From NCBI GenBank assembly GCA_020746875.1, contig JAGTJL010000024.1, positions 372,001 through 436,000 on the forward strand: 64,000 nucleotides of DNA. Reading direction: 5' to 3'. The position numbers and the translations under genes are program-made. Below the pieces are notes generated by a model. It did no database searches, had not been told where the DNA came from, and saw nothing but the letters and a program-made list of their open reading frames with translations. How positions within the stretch are numbered: position 1 is the first letter of the stretch; the number at the start of each line of letters is the position of its first letter. Origin of the DNA: Rhexocercosporidium sp. MPI-PUGE-AT-0058 (taxonomy: Eukaryota; Ascomycota; Leotiomycetes; Helotiales). Positions 1-10,230 of the stretch are shown here, in pieces.

Positions 1-123
1 GACCTTGACCTCAACACCCGGCTCGATGGAGCTGTCGTTGGCGTGCTGGGAGGGGAGGGTCAAGTTGGAGGCAGTGATTCTGCGAGGGGCAGGGAGGTTG
101 TAGGAAGCGTCAAAGGAAGACAT
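1..123 (-). CDS. 5' end of a minus-strand gene, runs off the left edge
   Basis: The minus strand has an ATG at 123-121 followed by 41 open codons to the window edge, starting MSSFDASYNLPAPRRI and ending EPGVEVKV. The codons use normal GC-rich third positions, unlike the random frames around it. The wording 'PAPRRITASN...EPGVEV' reminds me of small fungal cupin-fold proteins, but the cupin metal-binding motif would lie outside the window, so the function is not established. It is transcribed away from the oxidoreductase gene at 1152, so the two share a promoter region of about 1 kb. Confidence 0.6.
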   Translation of the reverse strand, partial: MSSFDASYNLPAPRRITASNLTLPSQHANDSSIEPGVEVKV

Positions 124-352
124 CTCGAAGATTGTTGTGTATAAAGTGTTTTGAAAGTTGTAAGTGTGTGTAGTTGAGAGAGTAGTGGATGATGATTGAA
201 ATGAGACGAGACGAGGATGAGATGAGATGAGATGGATGAAGGAATGGCAAGCAACTTGAGCTGATATACCTACCTTATTCCTCTCTTGCTACACTCAGAC
301 TCTGTTCGGTGATAGTACATAGCATTAGTCAGTCCTGAAGTTCGTCGATATC

Positions 353-527
353 ATAAGCCGGCGTTAACGAGTAAGCAGGACAAGGCACGGCCCATTAGTG
401 CATGGAGGATTTGCGGGTAGATTGACATAATAGAATTCGGCGATAAATAAGCCGGCGTGAACGAGTAAGCAGGACAAGGCACGGCCCATTAGTGCATGGA
501 GGATTTGCGGGTAGATTAACATAGTAG
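353..527. repeat. Tandem duplication of an 81-bp segment
   Basis: The segment 353-433 (starting ATAAGCCGGCGTTAACGAGT) is repeated at 447-527 with only a few substitutions, at an offset of 94 bp. It lies in the shared upstream region of two divergently transcribed genes. The copies are nearly identical, so the duplication is recent and has escaped RIP, perhaps because it is too short to be recognised. Confidence 0.9.
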
Positions 528-606
528 GGGTAGAGGTCTGTCCGAGCTAAGCCCTGCATGACATGGTAGGGGTGTGCCTGTCCAAGCTAAGCCCTGCATG
601 CCGCAT
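521..606. repeat. Second tandem duplication, 40-bp period
   Basis: The 20-mer TCCGAGCTAAGCCCTGCATG at 541-560 recurs at 581-600 with one change. The flanking GTAGGGG and CATG words are also repeated, giving a 40-bp period. It directly abuts the 94-bp duplication. A GTAGGTAGGTAGGTACC-like simple repeat follows at about 682-712. Confidence 0.85.
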
Positions 607-1151
607 GTACAGTACGTACAAGTACTTTTGTCTTCGAACCCCTGCAAATCCACTACCCTGTTTCCCGCTAATTGAGGGAGCTAGGTAGGTAACGTAGGTA
701 GGTAGGTACCTAGTTGTTATGACATTCGTGATTTGTAAGAACATTTTCTTGTCGGCATTTGATGAGATGCATACCGTACGATGTGATACGAAAACCTCAA
801 CCAAACACATGCCTTTCACCCGTAGAATTGCCAGTCTTACGTGCTCTGTTCTCTCGTAGCTATACTCGTCTTCACATCTTTTTCTTTCTCCCACTTCTCC
901 CACTTTAACTGCCGCAGTTCGCGAGTCGAATAACACTCAATCGCAACGTTACCTAGTAATCCGTGCTCTCTCTGGTGCTTCGATCTCGAATAAGCCCCTT
1001 TTGCCTAGAGCCTGCCTCTGCCTCACTGCCATACAAGTCCTTTGCTTGTCTTCTGATCAATAAACTATCGAACACACACCACCATCGCAAACTATCCAAC
1101 CAACACAATCAATCCTTCCTTTCCTGCTTGAACTCTCACTTTGACTTGATC

Positions 1152-2340
1152 ATGTCTGAGTTTATGCGAGCTGTGAGTTATCTCCAAGTGTCCAAACCCT
1201 AGATACATGTTAGTTCAGAGCTGATAGCTCCACGCTTTCTAGGTGGATGTGAAGAACGGAGCTGGGCCGGCCTCAGCTCTCTTCATTAACGATGCCACTC
1301 CTATTCCTATAGTTAATGAGGAAGAATGCCTAGTTAGAGTCAAGGCTTTTGGCATCAACAGAGGTGACATGCTGCAGCGTGATGGAAAGTACCCAAATAT
1401 CGGCCACCTGACCAAGATCATGGGTCTTGAGTTCAGCGGTGTGATTGCCCGCCTAGGTGCCGAAGGTGAGACCTCCGACGGGTGGAAGGTTGGCGATGAG
1501 GTGTTTGGCCTTCTCTATGGCGGTGGCTACGCAGAGTATGTCAACGTGAACAAGGGGATGCTCATCCGGAAACCCAAGGAGCTCTCTTTCGAGGAGCTCG
1601 GTGGGCTCTGCGAGGTAGGTTTTATGAGTTCACTCCATCCTAATTCCTTCGTTCTAATCATGCTGCAGACCTGGTTCACTGCTCTTCAAGCCCTTCACTT
1701 CGTCGGACTATACAGCTCGGAAGACACGCGCTCAATCCTGTGGCATGCTGGTGCTTCGGCCGTGTCTGTCGCCGGCATCCAACTCTCAAGGGATGCGCAC
1801 CTTATCAAGTCCCCCAACTCCCCAGGCCCCAAGGTCTTCGCCACCGCGCGTAAGCAGGAGAAGTGCGACTTTGTCGTAAAGGAGCTCGGTGCCGTTGGCG
1901 CAGTCGACATCTCCCAGCATCCTGACAAGCAGAGCTGGGCTGGCGAGATCAAGAAGCTGAACGGCGGCCAGGGCATGGACCTGGTGGTTGACTTCCTGGG
2001 TGGCCCGTACCTCCAGTCCAACCTCGACGTGCTAGCTCTCGACGGTCGCATCGTTCAGCTTGGCTGGCTAGACGGCCCAAACTCGAATGGAAACGTCAAC
2101 ATTGCCGGTTTCATGGTGAAGCGCGCCCGAGTTCAGGGCAGCCAGCTTCGATCCCGTACCTTGGACTACCAGATCAAGCTGCGAGACTTTTTTGAGGCCA
2201 ATGTGCTGCCCGGTCTTGTTGAGGGGCGCTTCAAGCACGTCGTCGAGCGCGTCATTCCTTGGGACCGTGTGGAGGAGGCGCATGTGTTGTTAGAGAGCAA
2301 CCAGACTAAGGGTAAGGTTGTGTGTGTCATTCCGGAGTAA
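1152..2340 (+). CDS. Zinc-independent MDR-type quinone oxidoreductase (PIG3-like), three exons
   Basis: Predicted NAD(P)H-dependent reductase of the medium-chain dehydrogenase/reductase superfamily, quinone oxidoreductase branch and closest in wording to PIG3-like proteins. Exons are 1152-1172, 1243-1614 and 1669-2340, giving 354 residues, close to the family's usual 330-350. Intron 1 (1173-1242) is GTGAGT...TCTAG with a CTGAT branch site. Intron 2 (1615-1668) is GTAGGT...GCAG with CTAATC. Start choice: MSEFMRA joins in frame to VDVKNGAGPASALF, reproducing the family's 'MRAVxVKxGxG' start. Later motifs are KAFGINRGDMLQRDGKYP, MGLEFSGV, FTALQAL and the nucleotide-binding HAGASAVSVAGIQL. The catalytic-zinc ligands of alcohol dehydrogenases are not seen. 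Codon use is normal and there is no RIP damage, so the gene appears intact. The exact substrate is unknown. Confidence 0.9.
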
Positions 2341-2590
2341 AAAGCGATTAAATTAGGTAGTGTTCTAGGTTGCGCAAAATTTATATAATATTATATTACT
2401 GTGCAGTTTCTTTGTAGTATTCTTTAATCCGTCGCGTGCACGTCAGCCATATAAGACAGTATCAAACGCTTGCAATAGCTGATGATGTTGATAAACAGGT
2501 CACGGCGCACATCCGTGAGATCCTACGTCTTGTGCTTTATGTCAAAGGCAAGACTTTCTGTTGACTGGAACTGTTGATTCTCTAATCTAG
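2341..2590. other. Intergenic, nothing recognised
   Basis: This is the 3' flank of the oxidoreductase gene. An AT-rich stretch (2380-2400) follows the stop codon and could contain the poly(A) signal. The end of the segment (TTCTCTAATCTAG at 2578-2590) looks like an intron branch site plus acceptor leading into the DUF4112 relic. No matching upstream exon is readable. Confidence 0.4.
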
Positions 2591-3095
2591 GTTGTCGATG
2601 CATTCATGGCATTCATGGTCCTTTGGAAATGCTGTCAGATTGAGGGTGGCCTTCCCCTAGATGTGCAACTAAAGATGTGGATTAACATCTTACTTGACTT
2701 TGTGGTCGGTCTCACACCCTTTGTAGGCGACATTATCGATGTTTTGCCGGCCCAAAGTCTTCTATGAGAAGGATGAGCTGATACTAAAATTTTCTCCAGC
2801 TTTTTTCAGAGCCAACACCAACAATGCGATCCTTCTGGAGAAGCACCTCCGTCAGAAGGGAGCCAAAGCTCTGGAGGCTCAAGGACGACAAACCCCCGCT
2901 ATAGGTCCTAGTGATCCTGGTACATATGATCGTATATTAAGGAAAGGGGGAGAAGGCCGGCCACCACGTCACTGGCCCTCGGAGAGCCAGCGAGTGTCAT
3001 CAACATTTGGATATAACGTCCCACCCCACCATTCCGACCACCCCCCCAATTCCGCCCACCTCGCTAAACTCACCGCCACTTACCAACTTGAATAA
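2591..3095 (+). pseudogene. DUF4112-domain protein, 5'-truncated relic
   Basis: DUF4112 proteins are small fungal and bacterial membrane-associated proteins of unknown function. Frame 2591-2740 reads VVDAFMAFMVLWKCCQIEGG ... DFVVGLTPFVGDIID, and 2802 onward reads FFRANTNNAILLEKHLRQKG ... GTYDR. Together these are the conserved second half of the domain. A 59-bp intron-like segment (2741-2799, GTTTTG...CTCCAG) separates them, but the reading phase fails by one base. Restoring one G at the donor would repair it, so I infer a one-base deletion. The N-terminal half of the domain is missing. The C-terminal tail after about 2943 is low-complexity, Pro/His-rich and not family-like. The relic probably became non-functional before the neighbouring transposons decayed. 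Confidence 0.7.
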
Positions 3096-3157
3096 TTATT
3101 AACTCCTTTGATTCTTAATCGATTCTTTTAAATTTTGGAATATGAGTTTGTATTATC

Positions 3158-3835
3158 ATGAAGCTTGAATATCCGAGTATGATATCATATGTGCTCTCGG
3201 GGAGATCACAAATGGCAAGTCTTTGCGAAAGGCTGCACTTGGGGTGTGGTATTCCGAGGTCTACACTTCGAGACCGTAACACAACCACTATATCACACCA
3301 AGAGGCTGCTAGCCACTTGCAAAGATTACCTACAGTAATAGAGAATCGATTGACCAATTAGGTGCTTACTCAAGAGGGTCTTGGCCGTGGAGTTACGCAT
3401 GCACAAATCAGGGGTTTTGGCCAGAGGCTCCTAGCTCTCCAAGGGGATCACTTACCACTTGGAAAACACTGGATATCACGGTTTTTTGGCTCGTAATCCT
3501 ATTCTGGAGACTAAGAGGCAACTCTATGTCGATTCTGTACGTGTCAATAACGCTTGTTCCGAAGTTATTAGGCCTTGGTTCTAAAAACTGGAGATCCCGG
3601 TAATCAGAGCCATTCTAGCTAGCCAACGATCGAATATAGACGAAACAGGTATTATGGAAGGCTACGGTCTTAATGGTTTTGTTGTAGGGCATGCTAAAAA
3701 GCGTAGGGTCAAGGGAAACAGTCAGGTGCACGTGCCTGGACAACAATCATTGAGTGTATCTCTGCAGCTGGAGTTGCTACACTACCGGCGGTAATCTATA
3801 AGGGAAAGAACGTCTAGCAACAACACGAGCAGAAC
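3158..3835 (+). pseudogene. Pogo/Tc5-type transposase relic (HTH and DDE_1 start)
   Basis: The reading frame from 3158 gives ...SLCERLHLGCGIPRSTLRDR..., a psq/CENP-B-type helix-turn-helix. It is followed, across a TAG at 3359-3361 where Trp is expected, by the Tc5/CENP-B second domain ending LPLGKHWISRFFGS. Further on, after stops and frame changes, come NIDETGIMEGYGLNGFV (the first catalytic Asp context of DDE_1) and WTTIIECISAAGVATLPAV with IYKGKNV at about 3730-3815. This is the N-terminal half of a fungal pogo-like transposase. The remainder is missing, and the sequence switches directly to a hAT tail at about 3836. Stops are partly of the TGG-to-TAG type expected from mild RIP. Confidence 0.8.
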
Positions 3836-4159
3836 GTGATAGTGAGTACAGCACCTCTCCAGGCAGAACTTGAACGCTGGTTTCAGTTGGCACCTGTGGA
3901 CTGGGGCAGTAACGATTCTCCCGATTTTGTACGCGTTTGGTGGAAAGAGGGTGCCTTCCAATGGCCTCGTCTTGCCGCGGCACCTAGAGACCTGCTGCCC
4001 TTCTCTGCTTCAGAAGTTGACGTTGAACGACTATTCAGTGGTTGCAGAGATGAGTACGGTATTAGACGTTATTCGTTAAAGTCAGAAACTGTACGAGTCT
4101 TGACGCTTTTACGGGGTGCGTACGAATCGGAAGATACTGTCGATACAGCTTTGATTTAG
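3836..4159 (+). pseudogene. hAT transposase C-terminal (dimerisation) domain relic
   Basis: An open stretch of 107 codons reads ELERWFQLAPVDWGS ... FVRVWWKEGAFQWPRLAAAP ... SASEVDVERLFSGCRDEYG ... RRYSLKSETVRVLTLLRG. This is the diagnostic hAT-family C-terminal dimerisation region, with the RLA...ARD-like, SxxVERxFS and R-SL-ET blocks. The catalytic part of the transposase is absent. The pogo-type relic is joined immediately upstream, so this is a fragment left by nested insertion or deletion. There is no initiating methionine of its own, and I treat it as non-functional. Confidence 0.85.
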
Positions 4160-4279
4160 GCGGCAATGGAGCTTGATATTCAAGCACCAAAGAACAGTAT
4201 TTTGTGGCGTCCCGAAAATGTGGCAGGACGGTTGACAGAGGGTAAGTTAGTCCTTGATTTGTATGCAATTTTCTAACAA

Positions 4280-5960
4280 AAGTAAAACACAGATACTATC
4301 ATGTCCCATCCTCTTAGATCTTCGACAACTACAATTCCTCCGACCCCCCCCCGCCCTTACAACTCCAACATCGACTCCAATAACTACTCTGACAGCTTGA
4401 TTATACACATAAGGCATAAGACTTACTTTTGCAGAGACTTACAAATCGAATAATATAGGGAATTGCTGTCAAATTAGGTACAAGGGAAGTGCTGTCAAAT
4501 TAAATATTTAAGTCAAGAGTTCAAGGCTGATTCAATGAATCTTTCGAATCGACTTTTAAAAGCTTTGAATCTGATGAATCAGAGGCCGGAATTTCTTGAA
4601 TCTTACATACGAATATTTGATTCATTCGATTCAAGTTTTATTCAAGAAATTCAAAAAATTCGGCTTCAATTGCCAGCCCTAATAATGCTGCGGCTCTGTC
4701 ACGTAACGGTCGAGCGAGGTACTAAACAGACGGACCAAGGCTCGAAGTATTGGATTGCCCAGAAACTAGAATCTAAAGCTAAAGAAGAGAAGAAGAGAAG
4801 AAGTAGAAGGGAAGAGGCATGGTCTAATTATATCCCCTTGAGAGCGTCACGTGAGCTCTAGCCGAGCTTCGTCAGCTGATCGCCGGGCCAGGGCCGACTG
4901 AGGCCGTAACACAACTTTTCTCTAGAAATCTAGAAAAATTTACTCAACACTTAATTATTGTTCAAACTGAATAAAAATTGATTCCCTCGAAAGCTGCTGA
5001 CTTGAATATTCATAATTTAAAACAGTATAGTTATAACTATTGAATTGCGACGGTGAGATATTATTAAAGTTTGGAAAACCGCAGTTATTCGGATATGGAA
5101 AACATGATTATAAACAATGCAAACTTACCGTTCTCCAAACTGTATAATAGAGATGAGAGTTTATATAGGTATAAGTAATAACATATCATTCCTACAGCCC
5201 GCTCGGACTAGTATGTGGTTGGTGGTATATTAATATATGTCGAAAAGGAGGGGTAAAATGGGGGGTCAAAATCGTCACTTGTCTGCCAAAACTCGAATAT
5301 TACTCCAAATAACTTGGTAATAGCATCATTTGAAAGCCACAATACAATATATTAAGAAAGCTGAAGAATAATAGTATCGGCTGCGAGGAAGCTTAAAAAT
5401 TCGTGAAGTGTAGAGTTGGATGGCGGGGTAGCTTTCGTGACGTCGAACTGCTCCAGGGCCCATATTACCCCACACGTGACACGGGATTACATTGTACCGA
5501 TCTATTCAAAACCTAGGATGAATTGAACCCTCAATGAATCTGTAAATAATTGATTCAGATTCATTGAATATGAATCTGCAAGCTGATTCATTGAATATGA
5601 ATCTGCAAGCTGATTCATTCGATTCAAGAGGGAAGAGGTCGATTCAGGGTTCAAAGTGCTCAAATTCCAGCCCTGTGTAGGAGAGTCTCATTAATAGCTA
5701 TGCTTATGATTTGCCTTAATCGGCGAGGTGAGTATTGAATCGTCTATTATAAGAGAGTTGACACGTAGTTTGACGTGTTGTTGTGGGGGTAAAGGACGTG
5801 TTGAGGGGGTCTCGGTTAGGTGTACGGCGAGCAATGGCGCGAGCTCTTATCATTCAACGTTAGAAATCACGGAATAATACAAACGAAGGTTTCTATGCAA
5901 TGAACAGCTCATCAATGCCCCGACAGTCAGTGTCTCCCAATCGAATAACCCGAAGCCATC
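4280..5960. other. Relic intergenic region with hAT-like element ends
   Basis: No gene is readable. Two blocks rich in TTCATTGAATC/GATTCAT motifs (about 4530-4690 and 5510-5680) both end in CCAGCCCT(G). Read on the minus strand this is CAGGGCTGGMAWTTG, the kind of terminus hAT elements carry. Both have the same orientation and are probably right ends of related non-autonomous elements. I could not find convincing left ends. A 108-codon plus-strand frame at 4535-4861 covers the first block and looks fortuitous. Confidence 0.4.
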
Positions 5961-6053
5961 TGACTTGAGAAGGAACGTACCGGAAACTCGAGGAATTCTA
6001 CTCGGTTCTTGGCGCGCTTCTGATGAGCACGAGAAGTATTTGGTATTCGGCCA

Positions 6054-6350
6054 TCATAATAAAGAAGGGCATCTTCTCCCTCTCGGTCGCGCGCTTAATT
6101 CTGGCCACCACAGAAGGGTTGAACTAGATGATGTCAATTTTGAGCCGCACCTGGTTTGTCTGAAATATGACGCAGGTGCAGTTAGAGAGTACTGCGTCGA
6201 TTCTAAAGTCAGAGACCCAATATCGCCGACTAGAATCAAGTAGGGTGCGCGTGTGTTGAAGGGGTAGGTGTTGTATTCGGTGAAGGAGGAGGAGAGGTTT
6301 TCGAGATGAATATCGGAGATGGGTTGGAATTTGACGGGTGGGGGTGTCAT
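6054..6350 (-). pseudogene. Calcineurin-like metallophosphoesterase, 5' fragment
   Basis: From the ATG at 6350 the minus strand reads MTPPPVKFQPISDIHLENLS ... APYLILVGDIGSLTLESTQY. SDIHLE and GDIG are the first two metal-binding motifs (DxH and GDxx) of calcineurin-like phosphoesterases. The expected next block (GNHE) and the rest of the roughly 250-300-residue domain are not found. After about residue 65 the frame is unlike the family, and it stops at 6054. The 3' end therefore appears to have been lost at the border of the transposon-relic region to the left. An undetected frameshift or intron could hide a little more of it. Confidence 0.65.
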
Positions 6351-6713
6351 TGTGAGGTTTCTGTTGTGCTTCACTGAAGATGTTGAAGTGGTTGATCGGG
6401 AGGATAACAAATATACCTCATCACGATGAGATGAGCTGAGATGATATTAAGAGACACAAGGCTCGAGTGAGCGGTTTCGAAGGGCTTGTCTCCATTTTTG
6501 CATCTCTTCAAAGCAACAATGACTTATCAGTCAGTACTTCCTTTCGCCTTCTTTTACGTTTGCGCAAGTGTACATTGTATTGTATTTTGAGCAACAAAAT
6601 TCAATCCTGAACATTCCTTTCCGAACACTGATCTTACCAAAGTCGACATTCTCCCTGGTCTCTGTTTCGCGTGCAAAGCTCCAAATTGCTTTCTCAAACC
6701 ACATGATGCTTGT

Positions 6714-8665
6714 CTAAGGCACTTCACTCTCCTCCATCCTCTGCCTCTTCGCTGTCCTCAACATATCTGACGCTTTGCCCTCGAAGGCAACATTCCACTT
6801 CCTCCGCAATGGGAGTGGATTGTCCATCGCCTGGTCTTCAGATCCAACATCAGACAGCATCTCAACTAACAGCACCCTCGTTGAGTGACAAGCCCCGGCA
6901 CTATCAACCGCATCATTTGTCGAGCAAGCACCCAGCTCAAACATCGGCGCCGCCTCATCCAACGGCCAAAATTTCAGCACCAGACGCGCCCATTGTTCCT
7001 CTGCTAATTGTTCCCCATCTGGTATGAACATTCGGTGACGATTTGCTTCTTCTGGTAATGTGGCGAGATTCTGGAGAAGCCAGGAATTTATACGGTCAGT
7101 TTTGGTGATCCAGCATTGGGAAGAAGTGTGATGGAGGACGTCCCACCATGGTTTCGGTTGTCTCTGGGGTAATGAATACTGTTCGAAGGTGAGGTGTCCA
7201 GCGGCTTCGTCCGAACTCTTGTTGTAGAGCTGATTCTTCATCAATCGGTCAAGGCCCTCTAGATCATGACCGGCGTTCCAGTTCGTAGCCCTACAGTCCC
7301 GAAGCCGTTGTACCTCCTCTCCCAATTGTTCCTGAAATTTAATACATAAATCCTCCAGCTCTGGATTCGGACTGTCCAAATTATCCACGAGAGCCGATAG
7401 CATAACAACGTGCGCGCTACAATCCTGTGTACTGAGTGAAAGCCTCATATACTCCCCAAGACTATTATGCATGATCCCCTGGGAACCTGGCGGAGGACCG
7501 CCGAGTCGATGTTCCGGCCCAGGAAACGAGCTTGCTCTCATCGATTGCGGATCCAGAAGGCTTTGTATAGCAAGATTAGGATTCCTGAGGATAATGTCTT
7601 GAAGCCGGTCCCTCTCCCCGCGATAAAAGACTCTCTCCTGATCGACCTCCTCCAACTTACGCTCCAAGTGCTTTCTCTTCTGCTCCTCCTCCCTTTCCCG
7701 TCTTATTCGCTGAAACCTTTCCGGTCTTCTTCGGGGTCTTTGGGCTCTTTCAAACTTTATAAACGCCTCCAGGTTCTCCTCCATTTCTATATCCGAGGGT
7801 GTGTTATAGGTGCCTGGAGAAGTGTTGATTGCCAGAACTATAGGATCGGTGGCCTGGCGCGAATTGCTAGCGCTGGAGATGACGGAGTGACCGGGAGGAT
7901 CAGCGCCGTACAGAATCGGCCAATCTGTGCCCGAAGCTGGTGTTGAAGGACGAAAGTGCTGAGCCACCAGGGATTCAATCCTAGAAACCGTACTCGCTAT
8001 GCTACTCAGACTCCTTGAGGTGTTGAGTGCATCCTCTTCATAGCGCTTGGGAGCTTCCATCAACGATTCAAGCCGGGACAATGCCTCTACAGTGACCTTG
8101 CCGTAGCTTGTGGCTTCCCCAACTTTCGAGACGAGGACATCCGATTGTGAACAATTGTAAGCGTCTAGTAATCTGTTTTTAGGACGTATTAGTGACATAA
8201 TCCTTCCGCCACAAGGAGTTTGGGTACAAACCGGCCGGTTGCTGACAGGCTAAGCATAATCGTACTTCGATGGCTCCCAATCTGGTCAAAAATATCACTC
8301 ACACTCTGCTTTTCCACGGCCGCCACGAATTTCTTAAACCAAGACTTCGCAGCATCAGAAATCATCCCTTCAGCCTTTCTAACCCACTCTGAAACATCGT
8401 TTGAGCAGTCCTCAACATTGATACTAAGTGAAGCTAAATCTGTTATGTCAAGTGCGTTCGAAAGTGATTGTGCTTTGGCAAGAAAGACTTCCACATTTTT
8501 AAGGGCTTCTGTCAGCGAAGCCACGTCGCGTAAGAATCGATTGGCGGTCTTTGAGACATTTCGACAGTCTTGGAAGAAGTAGCAGAGTTTCCGTAGTCCG
8601 ACAATCGCTTGTCCAGCGAAGCCAGCAATGCCAACTATGCTGGCGACGGCGCCTACTGCCTCCAT
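6714..8665 (-). CDS. Helo-like/STAND N-terminal domain protein with coiled coil, two exons
   Basis: Exon 1 is 8665-8232 and exon 2 is 8172-6714. The intron (8231-8173, 59 nt) runs GTTTGT...AAACAG with a CTAAT branch site. It splits an Arg codon and joins ...LSATGR to LLDAYNCSQ in frame, giving 630 residues. Residues 1 to about 145 (MEAVGAVASIVGIAGFAGQA ... GSHRSTIMLSLSATG) are helical and match the fungal N-terminal domain found on NACHT/STAND and Helo-like proteins, often linked to heterokaryon-incompatibility-type signalling. Residues about 280-338 are a highly charged coiled coil (RRREREEEQKRKHLERKLEEV-like). The C-terminal 150 residues include WWDVLHHTSSQCWITKTDRI and EEQWARLVLKFWPLDEAA, a block I recall from unnamed fungal proteins. 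No NTP-binding motif or repeats are present, so it is not a complete STAND receptor. It is intact and not RIP-mutated. Confidence 0.85.
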
Positions 8666-10060
8666 TTCTGGCCTAGACGTTTTTTACCTCTGAAGGGCAT
8701 TGAACCATCGTTTACATGAATTGACGGAAGGATAAGAATTGAGAAGGAAGGTAGAATGGTCGAGACAAATGATTATAGTTTCATGGTCGCATTTTGCTCA
8801 GCCCCTGCGCTACGAATTGCACAGCCGGTGTCAGCCACCATTGTCGGGAAATAGACCGCGCTAAAACAAAAGAGTTACAGTAAGTACTAATAAAAACCTG
8901 GCAGTAATAACGCAGGATAGTACCTGCCCTTCTCTTAGTTGTGAACTTCTAAAGGCATAAAGTCGTCTCCGTCGTACCGCCAAGCATAAGAAAAGAAGAG
9001 TGGAGTAGCTTGTATGAAGTCATGTGCAAGTTCACGTGCATAGTTCTAAGTCCTTGGCTCCTCTCTCCCCCCACCCCCTTCTGCTTCTGCCTAGAGTCGC
9101 AGCATCCAAGACACCCCGCCTTGCTCAAATCGCGAAGCAGATGTTTAGACTTTTAAAAGATATATATGTGAGACGCGACACTTGAATAAATGGTATTCTC
9201 GCGACTGGACACCGAGGCTTTGGAGGTATCACAAACCTCACGACAGTCATCAAATTTCCATGTGTCCGTCCGTTACTCTCATATACACGTCCCCGAAATT
9301 CTAGGGGCTCCTATATGGCTCATTGAATCTTTTTTGGCCTCTCGTCCATTTTTTGTGCCTCTTTCAATTGCCGTTAAACGAGACCTGTTGCCGGATTTCA
9401 GCCGTTCAACCTCAACCCAACCCATGCTAGATGGCTGGCCTCCTCCTATTTGGAGGTGACAAGTATCCAATCTCTTCACTTACAACTCAGCCAGCCTTGG
9501 AGGAGGATTTTGTAAATGTGCTTTTTGGAGCTCAGAGTATGCTCTCTATTCTGTCGCCCTAAAAAGGTGACGTCAGGCTAGTGATCAACTGTCACATTAC
9601 AATGTCCCGGTCATCTATTCATCAAAGCCGTGGGATATGTGAAGGAAGCCAATTGTTTCCGGAACAGAATCTATGGACAGGTCGCAGTGCTTACAGCACC
9701 ATCAACTGCCAATGACCTTAATACCTCAGTCGATCCGCGCATATCCATCCACTGATCTTACGCCCCATCCAATCCATTCTGTATCCATCATCCATCATGC
9801 AATCATAAATCAAAAAAGAGTGTGTGCGTCAAAGATGACAAGGAAATTAAGGAGTGTACTATAAAAACTTAGTTCTGTGAAAGCAGTGAAATGTTCAGGT
9901 ATCTGCCTGTGTAAAGTAGTGTTGAGCTTCCATAATTTTTGGGCTCCGCGAAGGAACATGTACGCAAATGCCAGACTGGAAGCCATGTGTAAATCTGAAA
10001 GCCCAATACGACTAGGTGAGCAGTCGAAGGGGCATTTGAGAGGTCTGGTCACAAAACTAA
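8666..10060. other. Intergenic, no gene recognised
   Basis: This includes the upstream region of the Helo-like gene. There is a pyrimidine-rich tract around 9060-9090 and a CATCCATCATC simple repeat around 9790-9800. Short open frames at 9190-9459 and on the opposite strand at 9279-9479 overlap each other and have no recognisable protein features. Confidence 0.4.
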
Positions 10061-10230
10061 ATAGATTTCCGTGAACGCGGACATCTCAAGCGACCTAGTG
10101 GATGCTAGAAGCGAGCATGCCAGTAGTCAAAATGGTGAAATTGATGTCGGGTATGTGTATCTTGATGAGTAGGACTGCTATATGAGCAGTTGTCGCAAAT
10201 CGAATTGTGTCGCTCGGGCATGAATCAAAC

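Noticed and set aside
963..1202. Upstream extension of the oxidoreductase frame (79 codons starting at a GTG)
   Set aside because: It shares the frame of exon 1 but begins without ATG, has no family similarity, and the conserved start MSEFMRA|VDVKNG fits the spliced model.
7467..7946. 159-codon open frame on the plus strand
   Set aside because: Lies entirely within exon 2 of the intact minus-strand Helo-like gene; a shadow of its codon bias.
8220..8582. 120-codon plus-strand frame
   Set aside because: Antisense shadow of exon 1 of the Helo-like gene.
9190..9479. Overlapping plus and minus open frames of 89 and 66 codons
   Set aside because: They overlap each other, have no protein-like features and no splice context.
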